NCBI GenBank assembly: GCA_028023455.1
Contig: JAQFVV010000031.1
Location: 4,218,001 to 4,282,000 of the forward strand
Length of the DNA: 64,000 bases
Direction of reading: 5' to 3'
Source of the DNA: Epiperipatus broadwayi
Taxonomy: Eukaryota; Onychophora; Udeonychophora; Euonychophora; Peripatidae
Part shown: one piece after another, positions 59,742-64,000 of the stretch
Position numbering within the stretch: position 1 is the stretch's first letter
Layout of the letters: each line of letters opens with the position of its first letter
Translations under genes and position numbers: made by a program
The notes under the pieces: generated by a model
The model's input: the letters and a program-made list of their open reading frames with translations, nothing else
What the model was told of the DNA's origin: nothing
The model's database searches: none

Positions 59742-60300
59742 TATAGTTCTTAAAAATCTTCAGGCCAAACTCCACTATTATATATCAAATTGCAAAGTCC
59801 AACTATTTCCTTCATAGTAAATTCTCCCATTTCTCTCAAAAATTCTATAGGTACTGCATCAAATCCAATAGCCTTACCATTCTTCATTTGTGCGATTGCC
59901 TTTTTTACTTCATCTGGCAGTATGTCCATACCTCTATCATCCATTGCAACATCTTCTTCATTTTCAAGTTCATAACTAATTAAATTATTTCCTCTTCTAA
60001 ACAGATACCGAATATATTCTTCCCATCTTTTTAATATATCATTACTATCGATTAACCTTCTTCCATTCTTATCTGCAATCTCACTTGCTACCCATGTCTT
60101 TTTCTCTCAAGAAATACTTTGTATTCTATCAAATGCTAGATCATATCTTTTCATCTGTTGAAACCTTTCTATCTCTTTACATTCTTGCTCCAACCACTTT
60201 TCTTTTGCTAAATCTGTTTCTCTTCTGTAGACATACTCATAATAAAACAAGGGAATTATAAGACAAAGTGGTTTCCCGTTGCCTTCTTTGCCCAGCAATA

Positions 60301-60700
60301 ACCTCTATAATAGGCTTAGTGCGCTAGCCAAATCCCATAAAATGAAAATCCAACTACCGCTTCCTCCTCATCATTGTCACCTCTAGTGATCTTCCGCTGA
60401 CTTGGAAGAAATGCTGTTGCTGACCCAGCACCCAGCGGGGTGTTGACTTATTTAATGGCAGTCAACACTCGCCATTATACATCCACCGTCATAGGAATTG
60501 TGGCACTTTATAGAAGTAAACACGCCACTGTCTCCTTCACGACTTCCTGATAGTGAATGTTGTCCCATTGTCAGTGACTGCTTATTTACAGTACTCTGCT
60601 TATTCGCAGCTAACCTTCATATCTGAAGGCCATACCCCTATCCGCAACCTGGGGACGCTCTGGGTGGCATGGGATCCATGCCTTATTCCCAGATATATTT
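60301..60700 (-). other. GC-richer sequence upstream of the LINE
   Basis: Contains GGGTGCTGGGTCAGCAACAG, GACAGTGGCGTGTTTAC and AGGTTGCGGATAGGGG (minus strand) and stands out from AT-rich surroundings. It may be the 5' UTR or an upstream ORF segment of the LINE, or a separate repeat onto which the LINE was truncated. No frame across it is convincing: the MLGKEGNGKP start at 60298 runs into LINE coding sequence only after about 25 codons. Confidence 0.45.
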
Positions 60701-63700
60701 ATATAGTTGTTGTATAAGGTTTTTATTATTAATTATAATATAAGATATAAAAATAAATGATTTAAGGATGAATAAAAATATTAATAAAATAAATAAGAAT
60801 AATAAAATGAATTAAACATAAATAGTTAATAAAAAAGAAATAATATGGATATAATAAAAACAACAAAGAAGATTGAAATGAATATTTTATTTTAGTTACA
60901 TTCTTAACATTTGTAGACCATTCTTATAAAGTGATTATCTTCAGTTTTATGTGCATGTACTCTTAATGACTAAAATGAAATTTAATTGCATCATTGATTA
61001 TATATTGTTAAAATTTTTGGATAAGTCATATGTGATTGAGATGATATTAAAACTATACACAAATTTAACAATAAAATATAAAATTTATTTAACAATAAGG
61101 ATGCTGAAATAAACAACTATTTTGGAAATCTACAATCTTCAAATTAAGCTATTCAGTCACTATTCCATAGAGGAAATAAGTTTTAGAAGCTTACAGCTTA
61201 TGATAATAAATAAATAAATGTACAAATTAAATGATCATTGACTATTGTGAATTTGTCTAACTGATAGAAGTTTTTTATTAAATGTGGGCATTATCACAAG
61301 TCCTATATCTTTTACTTAACAGTCATACTATAACATTGTGCCAACAGTAAATACATTTAAATACTAAGCATACCTTACCAATTCAGCAATAAATCAATGC
61401 TAGAAGTGATGTATATTATTTATTTAGGCCTATAAATACAATTTTAAGTAAGTAACTATTGGTTTTAAATTCTACAATGCTGGGAAAGTACAGCAAGACA
61501 GATCACGTCAGAATCATCTCTAGCCTACACTCACAGTATTTGAGAATGCAACTGAAGGAAAGATGATGCTATTTTAAAACAAATAACGATATCAATGGCA
61601 AAAATAATAGTCATATTAGTACACCACTCATGTCTCCATACAAGATATATAAGTCTGAGAAGGGGTATGTATATATAAGACAATGAAACTCAAAAAGAGC
61701 ATCTATATTTTGAGGGTAAACAAATATGCTAGGACTTTTGTCTCTGAAAATATGGGGAAAATGAGAATGAATCATCAAAAATATTAGGAACAATAGAGTT
61801 GCCTTAAATAAAGCATTTATGCTAAATATGAAACATGAAAAATATCACAAAATACTATATTAAGAGAGACAAAGCTACAATCTTTATAAAATTATATGTG
61901 CTAGCAAAACAAATACCCACAAGAGAGAGACAAGTAACGATCACTTGGAAAATATAATGGCAAGATAAGCATAAATAATTAAACGAGTAACTAATGCTAC
62001 AATCTCCTAATAAATATTATTAACTGATGCATAAAACTGATAAAATTATGTACCAAATCTGGCCTAATAAAACATGGCCTGAAATAAATAATAAAATAAG
62101 AGTATACATCTTTACTGGTTATGCATAAACATATTCAGATAGATAAATTACTCACAATAGGGGACAAAGGAACATTTTAAAATGATAAAATATTATGAAT
62201 AGCAAATATTCTGTAAACTTCTATATTTTACAGTTGATAAATAATGCATAAAAATATATCAGACAAAATGCATAATATAAATAAATAAATACATGGTAAA
62301 TTACAAAAGCATAAAATTATAGTTTAAAATTATATTCAGTTTACCAATTTAAATAATTAAATGTCAGGAGTTCTGCAAATAAAATTTTCTCCATTTGTTG
62401 AAAATACAGCAAATTTAAAGCTAGATAATGAAGCAGATGGATTTGCAGGCCAGATCCATGCTTCACGTCTTTCTAGATTACTAGACAAGGATCATACCTG
62501 ATCCACATGTGTTACAATGTTTGTAAAACTTTCCGTCTGCCATTTTATCTACATTTAAATTTTAGGCCAGTAAATAAGTTATTAAAGTATAAATTTTCTA
62601 TTAAAATGTTTTACTATAAATATTAGAGGGGCCCAGTTAGATATATATATGTAAATACATATATATATAGAATTACAGATGGAAACTTTTATAAAAATCA
62701 ATATATAAATTTTTAATATTTTTTTTTTTTTAAGTATTTTATTCTGGAGATTTGCTTTCACGATAAACCCCACTAACATTCCATAGCGTCAAACAAAAGA
62801 AAATCCTTTAACAAAATGGTAATGGATTTTCTCATTAAAGTAAAACTATATACATTTAATTAAAAATAGATTTGAAACAATTAAACCATTGGGTTTATCG
62901 GAAAGTTAATCTCAAGAATACAATACCAATATATTTTAAGTATTCCAACATTGCCACTTAGCCTGGAGCATATGAAAAAGGGAATTTCTCACAAATGGTT
63001 TAAAAAGGTATAAATAGCCAAAGAGAACAATACAGGCCAGCCAATCACAGTTTTTGTCAGCGATTGCCTGATGAACCTATGCTGGTTAAATTTTTAATAA
63101 ATGTCTGAAAGCATGGTAGTTGGGTAGACGGGTTTTAACTTGCCCATCTCCCACGTCTCAAAGATGATCGTCCAATACCTCATGCCAGAGAAAATTCATC
63201 AAAATGAACTGTTGAACTCTTTTATTCCATTCATAGCTAGCTATACCTATGTGGAAATTCAGTTTTCATTGTGGGATTCCAATTTCCACTTGGACTCATA
63301 ATAAATTAGGTAATATGTCTCCAATTTGTTATTTCTAACCACCTAATTTATTCTTCTAAACTCCAGTGACCCAGTAATGTAACTCCTGCTAAATTTTAAT
63401 GTCTTCTAAAATGTAATCCTCATAACATAATTTAATAGTAATTTAAAATATTTAATTTAATAGTCTATAAACTACTCTTGCTATTACTTAAAATCTAATG
63501 TCTTTGCTCTCTTTCTATCTGTTTTAAATTTATGCCTCTTCTTAATACTAAACTTCCTTCTAATTGCATATTAGAAAATATTGTTATTAATTACTTAAAA
63601 TGAAATGAATATATGCAAATGTTTGTTCCATCTCAACAAAAGCTTTACTTAAATAAATATTTTGCTGCCTATTTCCCGACCAACGTTTGTCGATAAATAA

Positions 63701-64000
63701 AATAAATAATTCCCTAGCTCTGAAGATTTTGGAGCAACCTTTGTATTGTCGAGATGAAACCATTTTATATTATTATGTGTTTGTTTTTTAATATTTATAC
63801 ATACATGATTTAGTTGTGGGGAGACACTAGATTCAAGTATGAGAGTTTATTTAGTTTAAATTATTTCATTTTTAAAGAGTGAAAGGGAGGGAGTTTATAA
63901 ATTATATTCATGTTAAATAAGAGAGAAATAGAATATCATTTGAAATGTTAGTGGGATTTTGTGTTGAAGGGAGCTACGTGTTGCTCTTTACAAATATTCA
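60701..64000. other. Intergenic AT-rich DNA
   Basis: No gene, RNA or transposon recognised in the last 3.3 kb. A GC-richer stretch at 62935-63300 contains TATAAATAG (63010-63018), CCAATCAC (63038-63045) and CpG-containing phrases (GTCAGCGATTG, AGACGGGTTT). It may be a promoter or an old SINE but lacks any adjacent ORF. Short inverted phrases CGATAAACCC (62761) and GGGTTTATCG (62890) could be the ends of a 140-bp MITE; support is weak. Confidence 0.35.

Larger units (their letters stand above)
58411..60300 (-). mobile_element. RTE-type LINE, best-preserved copy
   Basis: Minus-strand ORF remnants read from 60298 down. ETDLAKEKWLEQECKEIERF comes first, then VKKAIAQMKNGKAIGFDAVP (frame 59944-59750), then LLRILTQRIYGKVDYYIAEE with QFGFRKGKSTRDAIGIV and GICFVDLEKAFDRVSWNKLM (59741-59313). 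Last is the C-terminal frame 59299-58472. Only about three breaks divide a continuous RT. The 3' end has a short UTR and (TTGA)n simple repeat (58411-58424), as RTE elements do. No endonuclease domain is visible upstream, so the copy is 5'-truncated. A sister fragment lies at 52985-53375. Confidence 0.92.

Noticed and set aside
62990-63060. TATAAATAG plus CCAATCAC as a gene promoter
   Set aside because: The boxes are in the wrong relative order for a plus-strand promoter, and no ORF follows in the remaining 1 kb; noted only within the intergenic entry.
63060-63110. CTGATGAACC..GGTTAAAT resembling a hammerhead
   Set aside because: The GAAA box is absent, stem II is only about 3 bp and stem I does not pair.
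1-64000. CRISPR arrays, bacterial operons, prophage, rRNA genes
   Set aside because: None seen; the sequence is eukaryotic with spliced genes and animal transposons.

Overview
The window reads as AT-rich (my impression, roughly 70% or more A+T), intron-bearing animal DNA. The best host anchor is the 3' end of an NAD kinase gene: two exons with consensus GT..AG splice sites, a stop codon and a poly(A) signal. The rest is mostly decayed transposable elements of types common in invertebrates: BED-finger and GTF2IRD2-like hAT transposons, RTE and related LINEs, Penelope-like retroelements (PLEs) and tRNA-derived SINEs. An invertebrate, perhaps a mollusc or chelicerate, is plausible, but I cannot fix the taxon from sequence alone.

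Layout. 1-545: degenerate A-rich tandem repeat. 2502-4738: last two NADK exons, stop and poly(A) signal (+ strand). 5763-6410: palindromic element carrying two hammerhead ribozyme motifs. 8327-10919: dead hAT transposon with BED finger, 8-bp target duplication and a SINE inside it. 11228-11709 and 13737-13931: near-perfect foldbacks. 13975-15136: candidate DNA element bounded by 19-bp inverted repeats, holding degenerate telomere-like repeats. 18560-19060 (+) and 19870-25560 (-): fragments of one LINE family; the second is split by a GTF2IRD2-like hAT (21578-23953) with exact CCATAGAT duplications. 27320-29110 (+): another LINE. 30404-30549: probable first coding exon of an unidentified gene. 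32015-34760 (-): old RTE element. 35647-36718: second hammerhead-bearing palindrome. 41343-41614: three copies of an 85-bp unit. 44640-46900 (+): RTE-like LINE. 47328-47831: palindrome with hammerhead-like hairpins. 49533-52570 (+): LINE with endonuclease and RT remnants and a SINE inside. 52985-54480: two RTE 3' ends. 55473-55680: small MITE with TTAA flanks. 56191-58340: two adjacent long inverted repeats with Penelope GIY-YIG remnants. 58411-60300 (-): the best-preserved LINE reverse transcriptase, with a GC-richer 5' part to about 60690. The last 3.3 kb holds nothing I can identify.

The most interesting signal is the recurrent palindromic architecture. Five inverted repeats with arms of about 130 to 370 bp occur in 64 kb. 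Two carry hammerhead ribozyme cores in both arms, with a Pol III-like B box downstream. Two contain Penelope GIY-YIG coding remnants. A fifth has hammerhead-like hairpins. PLEs are known to carry hammerheads in their pseudo-LTRs, so one inference is that much of this palindromic DNA comes from head-to-head or tail-to-tail PLE insertions. There is no operon-like organisation; the genes do not work together beyond being host exons surrounded by nested mobile DNA.
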